Of a DNA stretch of 64,000 nucleotides, positions 1 to 8,039 are shown piece by piece; positions within the stretch are counted from its first letter, which is position 1, and each line of letters opens with the position of its first letter. Location of the stretch: positions 2,787,198 through 2,851,197 of the forward strand of contig NZ_CM007717.1 in NCBI RefSeq assembly GCF_002019855.1, given 5' to 3'. Below the pieces are notes generated by a model that saw only the letters and a program-made list of their open reading frames with translations, was not told the DNA's origin and did no database searches. Source of the DNA: Streptomyces antibioticus (lineage in GTDB: Bacteria; Actinomycetota; Actinomycetes; Streptomycetales; Streptomycetaceae). Made by a program: the position numbers and the translations under genes.

Positions 1-1670
1 GGCGGGGCCAGGGGGTAGAGCCAGAAGCCGATCAGGGCCAGGAGGGTGGTGAAGCCGAGGGTCGCGCGGGCCCAGCGGTAGTCGACGGGGCGGCGCCAGT
101 ACAGCAGGGCGAGCACCGTCAGCGGGACCACGAAGTGGAACGACGTGTAGTAGAAGTCGAAGAAGTCGCGGAGGCCTCCCACCCCCACCACCCAGTGGTT
201 CACCGCGTGCTCGATGTCGATGTGCAGGGCGCGTTCGAGGTCGAGGATCTGCTGTCCGTGGGCCTCCGCGCGGGCGCGGCCGCCGGAGTTCGTGCCGCCG
301 GTCGCCGCCAGCCGGACCTGCTGGTACGCCGCGTACGTGACGCGGAGCAGCAGCAGTTCGAGGAGGAGGTTGGGGCGGGTCAGGACGCGGCGGAGGAAGG
401 GGAGGAGCGGGACGTGTTTCCAGCGCGTCGGGACCGGTGCGGCGTACCGCGCGGGGATCGGCGCGGCGTAGTACGGGGAGGCGCGGGGGAGGAAGGGGAC
501 GACCGTTGCCGCGGCAAGCGCGGTGAGCAGGATCGCGTTGTCCCGGACGGGATACAGAGCCTCCATGTTCGGCAGCAGCATCGTCGCCGGGAGGGTCATG
601 ACCAGGACCACCGTCACCGGCCACACATAGCGGTCCGAGGCGCGCTTCCCGACCCGGCCCGCGAGCGCCGGCAGCACCCACAGCAACTGGTGCTGCCACG
701 TCGTCGGGGAGACGGCGATCGCCGCGCAGCCGGTCACGGCGACCGCGAGCAGCATCTGCCCGTCGCGCGCGTACCGCACCGCCCGCCGGACGCCGAGGAC
801 GGCGACGGCCGCGCCCAGCGTCAGGAACAGGCCGATCTCCAGCGGCCCGGAGAGGCCGAGCCGCAGCAGCGCGCCGTGCAGGGACTGGTTGGCGAGCGCG
901 TCGGCGTCCCCGCCGAGCCCGGCCCCGGCCACATGGTGCACCCAGTACATGGCGGAGTCGTGCGGCATCGCCGCCCACGCCAGCAGCGTGCCCCCGGCGA
1001 ACGTCGCCCCCGTGGCCACCGCGACCCGGCGGCGCCCGGTGCACCAGAGCAGCGCGGCGAAGAGCAGCACGGTCGGCTGGAGCGCGGCCGCGAGGCCGAT
1101 CAGCACCCCGGCGCCCCGCCAGTCCCGTACGACGAAACAGCCGAGGAGGACCAGCAGCACCGGCAGGATGCTGGTCTGGCCGAGCCACAGCGCGTTGCGC
1201 ACCGGCAGCGACAGCATGAGCAGGCTGATCGCGACCGGGGCGGCCAGGAGCGCCGTACGTCTGCCGACCGGCCGGGGCAGGGCCCGCGCGGCGACCAGGC
1301 CGATCGCGGCGACCAGCAGCAGGCTGCCGAAGGTCCAGCCCCAGCCCAGGGCCTGTTCCGCCGCCCGGGTGAGCGGTTTGAGGACGAGGCCGCCGAACGG
1401 GGTGCCCGTGAAGCGGGAGGAGTCGTACAGCGAGCCGTTGACGTGCAGCACGCCGTCGTCGCCGACCCAGGTCTCCAGGTCCGTCAGCCGTTCACCGCTC
1501 GGGGTGGCGAGGACCACGGCCATCTGGCGGACGGCGAGGACCGCCGCCACCAGCCACAGACCGAGCCGGGCCGCTCTCAGACGCACTCTCGCCGTGTCGA
1601 CGGCCGTGCCGACCGCCGTCGCCCCGAACACCTCCGCCGGTCGTCGCTCGCCGTGCTCCGCATTCGCCAC
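1..1670 (-). CDS. Bifunctional glycosyltransferase 87 / PAP2-family membrane protein (3' end outside window)
   Basis: The reading frame starts at GTG 1670 (GGAGG about 10 nt upstream) and runs off the left edge, so at least 556 residues are seen. The first ~400 residues are a polytopic membrane protein rich in Leu/Ala/Val helices, with loops such as LWLGQTSILPVLLVLLG and SPTTWQHQLLWVLPALAG that are typical of DUF2029/GT87 polyprenyl-phosphate-dependent mannosyltransferases. After a Pro-rich linker comes a second membrane block with ILDLERALHIDIEHAVN and FFDFYYTSFHFVVPL, the signature of the PAP2/inositol-phosphotransferase-like domain. Such fusions are known in actinomycetes. A role in assembling a membrane-anchored glycolipid or glycan is inferred. 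The PAP2 catalytic residues lie beyond the window. Confidence 0.8.
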   Translation of the reverse strand, partial: MANAEHGERRPAEVFGATAVGTAVDTARVRLRAARLGLWLVAAVLAVRQMAVVLATPSGERLTDLETWVGDDGVLHVNGSLYDSSRFTGTPFGGLVLKPLTRAAEQALGWGWTFGSLLLVAAIGLVAARALPRPVGRRTALLAAPVAISLLMLSLPVRNALWLGQTSILPVLLVLLGCFVVRDWRGAGVLIGLAAALQPTVLLFAALLWCTGRRRVAVATGATFAGGTLLAWAAMPHDSAMYWVHHVAGAGLGGDADALANQSLHGALLRLGLSGPLEIGLFLTLGAAVAVLGVRRAVRYARDGQMLLAVAVTGCAAIAVSPTTWQHQLLWVLPALAGRVGKRASDRYVWPVTVVLVMTLPATMLLPNMEALYPVRDNAILLTALAAATVVPFLPRASPYYAAPIPARYAAPVPTRWKHVPLLPFLRRVLTRPNLLLELLLLRVTYAAYQQVRLAATGGTNSGGRARAEAHGQQILDLERALHIDIEHAVNHWVVGVGGLRDFFDFYYTSFHFVVPLTVLALLYWRRPVDYRWARATLGFTTLLALIGFWLYPLAP

Positions 1671-2274
1671 GCCTCGTCGGCCTCCCGCCCCGTTCGTGCC
1701 ATGTCCGCATTGCCAGGGTGTCTCCGGAAACGAGCCTAGGGCGCTCGCGGCGCCCCTGGAGAAGGACGCGGGCCACCCCCGCTTCACCTGACAGCGGCCT
1801 TCCCTTTGTCCGGAAGGTGTCCGAAAGACGACCGTGGGCCTGTCGGAGGGGCGCGAAGTGAGCCACCGCGCGCCCTGAACCCGCACGTCCGCGCCCTGAA
1901 CCCGCACGTCCGCGCGCGGAACAGCAGCTCGGGCCGTACGGCCGACGGCTCGGGCCGTGCGGACGCCGAAGGGGCTCCGGGCACGCTCCGCCCGGTCGGT
2001 TTCGTGCCGGGGCAGTGGCGGCACTACCGCTCGAAGGAGTTACGACGGGAGAGGCCAAGGTCGTGGGGCCCGCCGCCGCGGCGATCGGCGCCACCCGTCA
2101 TCCGCCACCCGCCCCCGCCCCCGCCCTCCTCCGTACCCCCCCCCCGCTTCCGTCGAACGGGTGAATTGACGTGCGGGCGCCCGCCGACCCGCGGCGTGAA
2201 GGGAACCCCCGCGCGGCCCGCGCCGTTGGCATGATTGTTGGCGGTCATGGCCGGGCGGACACGGGAGGCAGCGT
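1671..2274. other. 604-bp intergenic region without a convincing gene
   Basis: This gap separates the divergent GT87/PAP2 gene and the methyltransferase. Open frames here have poor codon bias and overlap each other. Visible structure is limited to a perfect 21-bp tandem duplication (1870-1890 and 1891-1911) and a run of ten C at 2136-2145. It presumably carries the two divergent promoters, but I cannot place them with confidence. Confidence 0.5.
1870..1911. repeat. 21-bp perfect tandem duplication
   Basis: The 21-bp unit beginning GCGCCCTGAACCCG occurs twice head to tail (1870-1890, 1891-1911). It lies in the intergenic gap and is probably a slippage product. No function is apparent. Confidence 0.85.
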
Positions 2275-2946
2275 ATGAGCGAGTCGCAGGTCTGGGAGGC
2301 CGTAGACGCCTATTTCACGGCCCACCTCGCCCCGGACGACGCGGTGACGGACGCCGCGCTGCACGACAGCGACGCCGCCGGGCTCCCCCGGATCAGCGTC
2401 ACGGCGAACCAGGGCAAGCTGCTCCAGCTCCTCGCCGAGATCCAGGGCGCGCGGACGATCCTGGAGATCGGCACCCTCGGCGGCTACAGCACCATCTGGC
2501 TGGCCCGCGCCCTGCCCGCCGACGGCCGGCTGGTCTCGCTGGAGTACGACCCGCGGCACGCGGAGGTCGCCGTGCGCAACATCGCGCGCGCGGGTCTCGA
2601 CAAGCTGGTGGAGGTGCGGGTCGGCGCCGCGCTGGACTCGCTGCCCCTGCTGGCCGACGAGAACCCGCCGCCGTTCGACCTGGTCTTCATCGACGCCGAC
2701 AAGGCCAACAACGCGCACTACCTGGAGTGGGCGCTCAGACTCACCAGCACAGGCAGCCTGATCGTCGTGGACAACGTCGTCCGGGGCGGCCGGGTCGTCG
2801 ACGCCGACAGCACCGACGGGGACGTGCGCGGCACCCGGGCCGCGCTCGAACTCATCGGCTCGCACCCCAGACTCAGCGGCACCGCCGTCCAGACCGTGGG
2901 CACCAAGGGCTACGACGGTTTCGCGCTGGCACGCGTCCTGGCGTAG
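2275..2946 (+). CDS. SAM-dependent O-methyltransferase (family 3, CCoAOMT-like)
   Basis: This 223-residue protein has the usual length for cation-dependent class I O-methyltransferases. The SAM-binding motif I is ILEIGTLGGYS at residues ~62-72. It is followed by an acidic motif (SLEYDPRHAEVA), the metal/SAM motif FDLVFIDADKANN near residue 132, and VVDNVVRGG. The start ATG follows GGAGGCAGCGT. The family methylates small catechol-type or related hydroxyl groups using S-adenosylmethionine. The substrate is unknown and the gene stands alone. It is cytoplasmic. Confidence 0.9.
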   Translation: MSESQVWEAVDAYFTAHLAPDDAVTDAALHDSDAAGLPRISVTANQGKLLQLLAEIQGARTILEIGTLGGYSTIWLARALPADGRLVSLEYDPRHAEVAVRNIARAGLDKLVEVRVGAALDSLPLLADENPPPFDLVFIDADKANNAHYLEWALRLTSTGSLIVVDNVVRGGRVVDADSTDGDVRGTRAALELIGSHPRLSGTAVQTVGTKGYDGFALARVLA

Positions 2947-2971
2947 CCCCCAAGAACCATGACCGCAGTGC

Positions 2972-3023
2972 CTACGCCCCGTGTCTACGCCTCGTGTCTA
3001 CGCCCCGTGTCTACGCCTCGTGG
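2972..3023. repeat. 13-bp tandem repeat x4 covering the stop codon of the FHA gene
   Basis: Units CTACGCCYCGTGT lie at 2972-2984, 2985-2997, 2998-3010 and 3011-3023. The last unit contains CTA, the complement of the TAG stop of the minus-strand FHA gene. The array appears to have arisen by copying the 3' end of that gene downstream. Confidence 0.85.
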
Positions 3024-3403
3024 TAGAAGCCCACGTTGACGCTGCGCGGCCCGGTGCGGTCGAGGACGATGATCTCGCCGGAGCCGCCGCGCGGCAGCGT
3101 CACCGTCCCGCCGTAGGTGAGCGGCTGGGCGTACGCCCCGGAGACCAGCCGGACCTCGGAGGAGGGCTCGGCCTGGGAGCCCTGGAGCCAGGTGACCTGC
3201 CAGGCGCCCTCGGGGCCGCACAGGAACTCCAGGTGCACCCGGGAGACGAACAGCCAGTCCTCGGGCGTCACCAGGCGGCACACGGACTTGTCCCGGCCCA
3301 CCCGCAGCACGGCGCCCGGGTCGCTCGGCGCATCGGCCATGAGCATGCCTGCCGTGGCACCCTCTTCCGCCCCCGAGACGGTGGCCATGGTGAGTTCGAG
3401 CAC
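3011..3403 (-). CDS. Small FHA-domain protein
   Basis: A 130-residue protein. GTG 3403 is chosen because GGAG sits 5 nt upstream; a longer frame reaching 3499 has no ribosome site. Residues ~33-62 carry the forkhead-associated pattern (AVLRVGRDKSVCRLV, then FVSRVHLEF), in which GR and SRxH are the phosphothreonine-binding signatures. The rest predicts beta-strands. FHA domains bind phosphothreonine peptides, usually made by Ser/Thr kinases, and no kinase is encoded nearby. No membrane segment is seen. The gene is divergent from the DUF1992 gene and its stop lies inside a tandem repeat. Confidence 0.7.
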   Translation of the reverse strand: MLELTMATVSGAEEGATAGMLMADAPSDPGAVLRVGRDKSVCRLVTPEDWLFVSRVHLEFLCGPEGAWQVTWLQGSQAEPSSEVRLVSGAYAQPLTYGGTVTLPRGGSGEIIVLDRTGPRSVNVGFYHEA

Positions 3404-3496
3404 GTGCGCTCCTTCGTGAAACAACGGCTGCATCAGCGGCTGAACAGTCTTTGTACAGCGGCCGCATGATAAATCGCCCGGGCCGGTCCCGTCCGG

Positions 3497-3502
3497 CACA
3501 AT
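3497..3502 (+). promoter_or_regulatory. Candidate -10 box of a leaderless mRNA (DUF1992 gene)
   Basis: CACAAT lies 6 nt before ATG 3509 and there is no Shine-Dalgarno sequence. This spacing places the transcription start on or next to the start codon. Confidence 0.45.
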
Positions 3503-3508
3503 GGACGC

Positions 3509-3946
3509 ATGACCGAGCGAAAGCCACCGGGGGTCCCGTTCGAGTCGTGGGTCGACAAGCAGATCCGGGACGCCGAGCGGCGGGGTGAGTTCGACCGACT
3601 GCCGGGCGCCGGACGGCCGTTGCCGCCGGGTACGGACACCACGTACGACGAACTGTGGTGGATCAAGCGGAAGATGGCGCGCGAGGGTCTGTCGGTGCTG
3701 CCGCCGACGCTCGCCCTGCGCAAGGAGGCGGAGGACGCGCTCGCGGCGGCCTTCGCGGCCCCGACGGAGCGGATCGTCCGGAAGATCATCACGGACGTCA
3801 ACGTCAAACTCCGCGAGATGATGTTCAAGCCGCCGCCCGGCCCCCCGCTGGGCATGAAGCCGTACGACGTGGAAGACGTCGTACGGCTCTGGCGGGAGCG
3901 CCGGGCGGACACACGAGCCCAGGGCGACGGGTCAGACGTGCAGTAG
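3509..3946 (+). CDS. DUF1992 (DnaJ-C28 conserved region) protein
   Basis: A 145-residue cytoplasmic protein with the DUF1992 signature: WVDKQIRDAERRGEFDRLPG near residues 14-33, then GRPLP, DELWWIKRKM and LPPTLALRKEAE. This domain occurs alone in bacteria and at the C-terminus of eukaryotic DNAJC28; its biochemical role is not established. There is no J-domain here. It probably starts on a leaderless transcript, and its 3' end overlaps the convergent gene ending at 3932 by 15 bp. Confidence 0.85.
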   Translation: MTERKPPGVPFESWVDKQIRDAERRGEFDRLPGAGRPLPPGTDTTYDELWWIKRKMAREGLSVLPPTLALRKEAEDALAAAFAAPTERIVRKIITDVNVKLREMMFKPPPGPPLGMKPYDVEDVVRLWRERRADTRAQGDGSDVQ

Positions 3947-4429
3947 CCGCTCGGTCAGCTCGCGGTAGTCCCGCAGGGCGAGCCGGAGTTGCTCGGTGTC
4001 GGGGGTGGTGGCGACGGTGGCGGAGGCGCCCTCCTTGGTGCCGCCCTCGCCGGTGCCGGACGGCTGCCAGGAGCCGCGCAGCGCACGGCGGCGGCGCTGC
4101 ACGGCGTCGGTCAGGCGGGCCGCCAGCTCCTGGAGGACCTCGTCGGCCTCCTCCACGGCGTCCCGGGGGCCGTCCACGAAGCCGCCGACCGCGTGTTCCA
4201 GGCGGGCGGTGAGCTTGTCGCTCTCCTCGCGCGGGAGAAGAGCCCCCGGCGCACTCGACGGATTCGACGCACTCGGTGCGCTCGGTGCGCTCGATGCACT
4301 CGTCGCGCTCGTCTCCCGGTGCGTGGCGGCGGGCGCCGGCGCCTCGGTCAGGTCGTCGGGCTTGCCGAGCGTCTCGGGTGCGTTCCGTACGTCGCGGACG
4401 TCCCGTCCCTTGGGTGTCACGTCAGTCAT
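3932..4429 (-). CDS. Conserved hypothetical acidic helical protein
   Basis: A 165-residue protein. The start ATG 4429 lies 5 nt after the stop of the upstream gene, with GGAG 11 nt before it, so the pair is probably translationally coupled. The N-terminal ~55 residues are low complexity (Ala/Ser/Pro repeats from a slippery nucleotide stretch at 4255-4315). The C-terminal part is predicted helical (LTARLEHAVGGFVDGPRDAVEEADEVL, then QLRLALRDYRELTERLL). It shares the pattern FVDxPRxAVEEADxLV with the upstream protein, so the two may be distant paralogues. No function is assigned. Confidence 0.7.
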   Translation of the reverse strand: MTDVTPKGRDVRDVRNAPETLGKPDDLTEAPAPAATHRETSATSASSAPSAPSASNPSSAPGALLPREESDKLTARLEHAVGGFVDGPRDAVEEADEVLQELAARLTDAVQRRRRALRGSWQPSGTGEGGTKEGASATVATTPDTEQLRLALRDYRELTERLLHV

Positions 4430-4434
4430 GTCGG

Positions 4435-5121
4435 TCAGCTCTCCTTCGGCTGGTGGCGCTGGAAGGCGCGCGGCAGATGACGGCCGTGGTCGTCGTGCCG
4501 GGCGGTGGCGGTGGTGGTCGTCTCCGTCTTCTTCGAGGTGAGTTCGCCGCGCGCCGGGGCGAGCAGGTCCTCGAAGAGCGCGCGGGCCTCCAGCAGGGCG
4601 CCCCGCAGGTCCTCCGTGCCGGGCGCGGCGGCGTCCGAAGAACCGTCGGCCGTGCCGACGGCCTTGCCCTGCGCCCCCGCGAGCCGGTGCACGCTGCGGT
4701 AGCCCTGCACATGGCGCGCGTGGTGCACGGAGAGCGCGGCGACCTGTTCCTCGTACTGGCCGGCGTCCGGGAAGCCGCGCGCGCCGGCCAGTTCCGCGAC
4801 GAGCCGGTCCGCCTCGGCGACCGCCTCCCGGGGCGAGTCGACGAAATGTTCCTGCGTGGCGGTCCAGCGGGCCTCGTAGCGCTCGCGTTCCGCAGGCTCC
4901 AGCGGCCGCTCGCGCAGTCCGCCGTGCCGCTCCACGAGTGCGGCGAGTTCCCGCTCGGCCGCCTGGACGTCGCCGTCGTGCCGGGCGACGGCACGGTCGT
5001 ACTCGGGGCCGAAGCGCCGCTTGAGACCGCCTCCGCCGTGCGAGCCCCGCGCCCGCACGGCCAGGACGGCGACGACGACCGCCACGATCACGATCAGAGC
5101 GATGATCACGCCTGTGGACAT
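4435..5121 (-). CDS. Membrane-anchored conserved hypothetical protein
   Basis: 228 residues from ATG 5121 (GGAGGG 4 nt upstream). One N-terminal membrane helix (residues ~4-24, IIALIVIVAVVVAVLAV) is followed by a basic stop and a long charged, helix-rich cytoplasmic region containing LKRRFGPEYDRAVARHGD-type and YEARWTATQEHFVDSPREAV motifs. Streptomycetes carry many such single-pass proteins of unknown function. It is co-directional and almost contiguous with the next gene (5 nt), which carries a related helical pattern. The pair probably forms a two-gene operon. Confidence 0.75.
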   Translation of the reverse strand: MSTGVIIALIVIVAVVVAVLAVRARGSHGGGGLKRRFGPEYDRAVARHDGDVQAAERELAALVERHGGLRERPLEPAERERYEARWTATQEHFVDSPREAVAEADRLVAELAGARGFPDAGQYEEQVAALSVHHARHVQGYRSVHRLAGAQGKAVGTADGSSDAAAPGTEDLRGALLEARALFEDLLAPARGELTSKKTETTTTATARHDDHGRHLPRAFQRHQPKES

Positions 5122-5177
5122 GTTGCCCTCCGATGGGTCGGCCCCGCGGGCCGGTTCGGAGTTCGGGTTGCCCCAAC

Positions 5178-5247
5178 CACCCCGCGTAAACGGGGCCCGC
5201 GCACCCCACGTAAATGGGCCCGCCCACCCGTGGTGAACGGGGCCCGC
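5178..5247. repeat. Three imperfect 23-24-bp repeats between divergent genes
   Basis: Copies at 5178-5200, 5201-5223 and 5224-5247 each end in GGGCCCGC and carry a central GTAAA(C/T)GGG or GTGAACGGG core. They lie in the promoter region between the 5121 and 5285 starts. They could be regulator-binding repeats or simple duplications. Confidence 0.7.
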
Positions 5248-5284
5248 GCCCACCAGGGCGAACCGGCTCGCGACAATGGCCGCC

Positions 5285-5803
5285 ATGACCACCACCCCGG
5301 CCTGGACCGTCACCCCCGAACCCTTCGACTCGGCCGACGCCGCCGCCCTGTGGCGGGAGTACTACACGGAGGTCAGCGACCGCTGGTACCTGCTGCACGA
5401 GGGGCGCAGGACCGACCCGGCCGAGCTGGAGCGCGAGATCGCCGCCCGGCCGGGTGCCGAACTCGCCCCGCCCGTCGGCCGGTTGCTCGTCGGGCGGTAC
5501 GGCGGCGCACCGGGCGGCTGCGCGGGCGTACGGCTGCTGGACGCCGGGACCGCCGAGCTGACGCGGGTGTTCGTGCGGCCGGGGCTGCGCGGGACGGGCG
5601 GCGCCCCGCTGCTGGTCGGGGCCGCCGAGGACGCCGCCCGCGCGCTCGGGGCCGGCCGGATCGTCCTGGACACCCGTGGCGACCTGGTCGAGGCGCGTGC
5701 CCTGTACGCGCGGCTCGGCTACACGGAGACCGGGCGGCACAACGACGACCCGTACGCCGAGCACTGGTTCACGAAGCGGCTCGACGGGAGCCGGCTCAGG
5801 TGA
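5285..5803 (+). CDS. GNAT-family N-acetyltransferase
   Basis: A 172-residue protein with the GNAT acetyl-CoA site: TRVFVRPGLRGTGGAPLL (motif A, R/QxxGxG/A) near residues 96-113, an A-rich helix, then LDTRGDLVEARALYARLGYTETG (motif B). ATG 5285 is preferred over ATG 5276 because GACAAT at 5272-5277 looks like a -10 box 7 nt upstream, implying a leaderless transcript. The acyl acceptor is unknown. The 3' end overlaps the convergent MFS gene by 8 bp. Confidence 0.85.
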   Translation: MTTTPAWTVTPEPFDSADAAALWREYYTEVSDRWYLLHEGRRTDPAELEREIAARPGAELAPPVGRLLVGRYGGAPGGCAGVRLLDAGTAELTRVFVRPGLRGTGGAPLLVGAAEDAARALGAGRIVLDTRGDLVEARALYARLGYTETGRHNDDPYAEHWFTKRLDGSRLR

Positions 5804-7847
5804 CGCCGGTCGCCGGCCGGCGGGCGGGCCCGTCGTCGTGGGGCTGTTCGCGGTCGGAGCCGCACAGTTCGGTGGTGAGTTCCTTGACCAACTGGATCAG
5901 GTCGGTGGGCCGGTCCGGGCCCCACCAGTCGCCGAGCAGCTCGGCCAGCGACTCCTCGCGGACCCGCGCCAGGTCCTCGGCGACCTCGTGGCCGCGCGGG
6001 GTGAGGACGAGGTCCAGGCCCTCGCGCACGGCGAGCCGGCGCGCCTCGACCTGCCGCACCGCCTCCATGATCACGTGCAGCGGTACGGCGGTGCGCTCGG
6101 CCAGCACCGAGGGCTCGACGCTGCCGTACTTCCAGGTCCGCAGCAGCAGCCAGCCCGACGCCGGGAGCAGATCGTGGCCGGAGCGGTCGCTGATCTCCCG
6201 GTAGATCTCGCGGCGGCCCTCCCGGGTGCCGAGCACGGACAGGGCCCGGCACACCTCGTCGTACGACGACCGCTGGACCGGGTTGCTGGCGAGGGTCTCG
6301 GTCACGTCGGGCGCGGTGACCGAGCCGCGCAGCGGGTCCTCGCGCAGGAACCAGGCGAGCACGAAGCCGAGGAGGGCGACGGGGGCGGCGTAGAGGAAGA
6401 CGTCGGTGATCGCGGAGGCGTAGGCGTCCAGGACGGGTGGGCGCAGCGAGGGCGGGAGGTCGGCGATCCGGCGCGGGTCGGCCTCCAGCGCGTCCACGGA
6501 GACCCCGGAGGGGAGGCTGACGCCGAGGAAGGCGTCGGTGAGTTTGTCGCCGAGGCGGCTGGTGAAGACCGTGCCGAAGATGGCGACGCCGAAGGACGCC
6601 CCGATGGAGCGGAAGAAGGTCGCTCCGGAGGTGGCGACGCCGAGATCCTCGTAGGAGACGGCGTTCTGCACGATCAGGACCAGGACCTGCATGACCAGGC
6701 CGAGACCGAGGCCGAAGACGAAGAAGTAGGCGCTCATCTCGCCCGTGGAGCTGTTCTCGTCCAACTGGTGCAGCAGGAGCAGGCCGAGGGTGGTGACGCC
6801 GGTGCCGGCGACCGGGAACACCTTCCAGCGGCCGGTGCGGCTGACGAGCTGCCCGGAAACGGTGGACGACAGCAGCATGCCGAACACCATCGGCAGCATG
6901 TGGACACCGGACATGGTCGGGGAGACGCCCTGGACGACCTGGAGGAAGGTCGGCAGATAGGTCATCGCGCCGAACATCGCGAAGCCGACGATGAAGCTGA
7001 TCACGGCGGAGAGGGTGAAGGTGCGGATGGCGAACAGTTTCAGCGGCAGGACGGGTTCGGCGGCCCTGCGTTCCACGGCCACGAACGCGACGGCGAGGAC
7101 CACGCCCGCCACCGCGAGGCCGATGATCTGCGGCGAGCCCCAGTCCCAGGTGGTGCCGCCGAGCGAGGCCACCAGGACCAGACAGGTGGCGACGGAGGCG
7201 ATGAGGAAGGTGCCGAGGTAGTCGATGACGTGCGGGGTCGCCCGGTGCGGGATGTGCAGGACAGCCGCGATGACGACGAGCGCGACGATCCCGACGGGCA
7301 GATTGATGTAGAACACCCAGCGCCAACTGAGGTGTTCGGTGAAGACACCGCCCAACAGCGGTCCGAGGACGCTGGTCGCGCCGAACACCGCCCCGAACAG
7401 ACCCTGGTAGCGGCCGCGTTCGCGGGGCGGGACGATGTCGCCGACGATCGCCATCGACAGCACCATCAGACCGCCGCCGCCCAGTCCCTGGAGCGCCCGG
7501 AAGGCGATCAACTGGGGCATGTTCTGAGCCATTCCGCACAGCGCCGAGCCGACCAGGAAGATGACGATCGCGATCTGGAACAACCGCTTGCGCCCGTACT
7601 GGTCGCCCAGTTTGCCCCAGAGCGGGGTGGCGGCGGTCGAGGCGAGCAGATACGCGGTGACGACCCAGCTCAGATGGTCGAGGCCGCCCAGGTCGCTGAC
7701 GATCGTGGGCAGGGCCGTGGAGACGATCGTCTGGTCGAGGGCGGCGAGGAGCATGCCGAGCAGCAGGGCGCCGATCGAGACGAGCACGTTTTTGGACACG
7801 TGTTCCTGACGCGGATCCGCCGTCGCGCTGTGCGCGTCCAAGGCCAT
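5796..7847 (-). CDS. DHA2-type MFS multidrug exporter with C-terminal winged-helix-like domain
   Basis: 683 residues from ATG 7847, with GGAGG 5 nt upstream. Residues ~25-500 form a 14-helix EmrB/QacA-type major facilitator: LAALDQTIVSTALPTI, the loop 2-3 motif GDQYGRKRLF, and GPLLGGVF. The last ~180 residues are unusual for a pump. They are soluble and helical, with a MarR/winged-helix-like order (LLRTWKYGSVEPSVLAERT, VRQVEARRLAVREG, LDLVLTPRGHEVAEDL). Proton-driven drug efflux is expected from the family. The role of the tail is inferred only as regulation or ligand sensing. No separate regulator gene sits next to it. Confidence 0.88.
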   Translation of the reverse strand: MALDAHSATADPRQEHVSKNVLVSIGALLLGMLLAALDQTIVSTALPTIVSDLGGLDHLSWVVTAYLLASTAATPLWGKLGDQYGRKRLFQIAIVIFLVGSALCGMAQNMPQLIAFRALQGLGGGGLMVLSMAIVGDIVPPRERGRYQGLFGAVFGATSVLGPLLGGVFTEHLSWRWVFYINLPVGIVALVVIAAVLHIPHRATPHVIDYLGTFLIASVATCLVLVASLGGTTWDWGSPQIIGLAVAGVVLAVAFVAVERRAAEPVLPLKLFAIRTFTLSAVISFIVGFAMFGAMTYLPTFLQVVQGVSPTMSGVHMLPMVFGMLLSSTVSGQLVSRTGRWKVFPVAGTGVTTLGLLLLHQLDENSSTGEMSAYFFVFGLGLGLVMQVLVLIVQNAVSYEDLGVATSGATFFRSIGASFGVAIFGTVFTSRLGDKLTDAFLGVSLPSGVSVDALEADPRRIADLPPSLRPPVLDAYASAITDVFLYAAPVALLGFVLAWFLREDPLRGSVTAPDVTETLASNPVQRSSYDEVCRALSVLGTREGRREIYREISDRSGHDLLPASGWLLLRTWKYGSVEPSVLAERTAVPLHVIMEAVRQVEARRLAVREGLDLVLTPRGHEVAEDLARVREESLAELLGDWWGPDRPTDLIQLVKELTTELCGSDREQPHDDGPARRPATGVT

Positions 7848-8039
7848 GGATGCCTCCTGGGACTCTGGTGACCCTTTCATCGTGATCGGTGTGACCCGTT
7901 ATGGCCTCCCGAGTCCCCTTGGGGCGGCCCCGGATTCCTCCGGAAGCCGAGCGGAATCCCGCATTCCGGGGGCCGCGGACGGGCGCTTGTGTGGAGGATC
8001 TGCATAATCTCTGGAGTTTCGATGGGGAGGGACGGGCAC

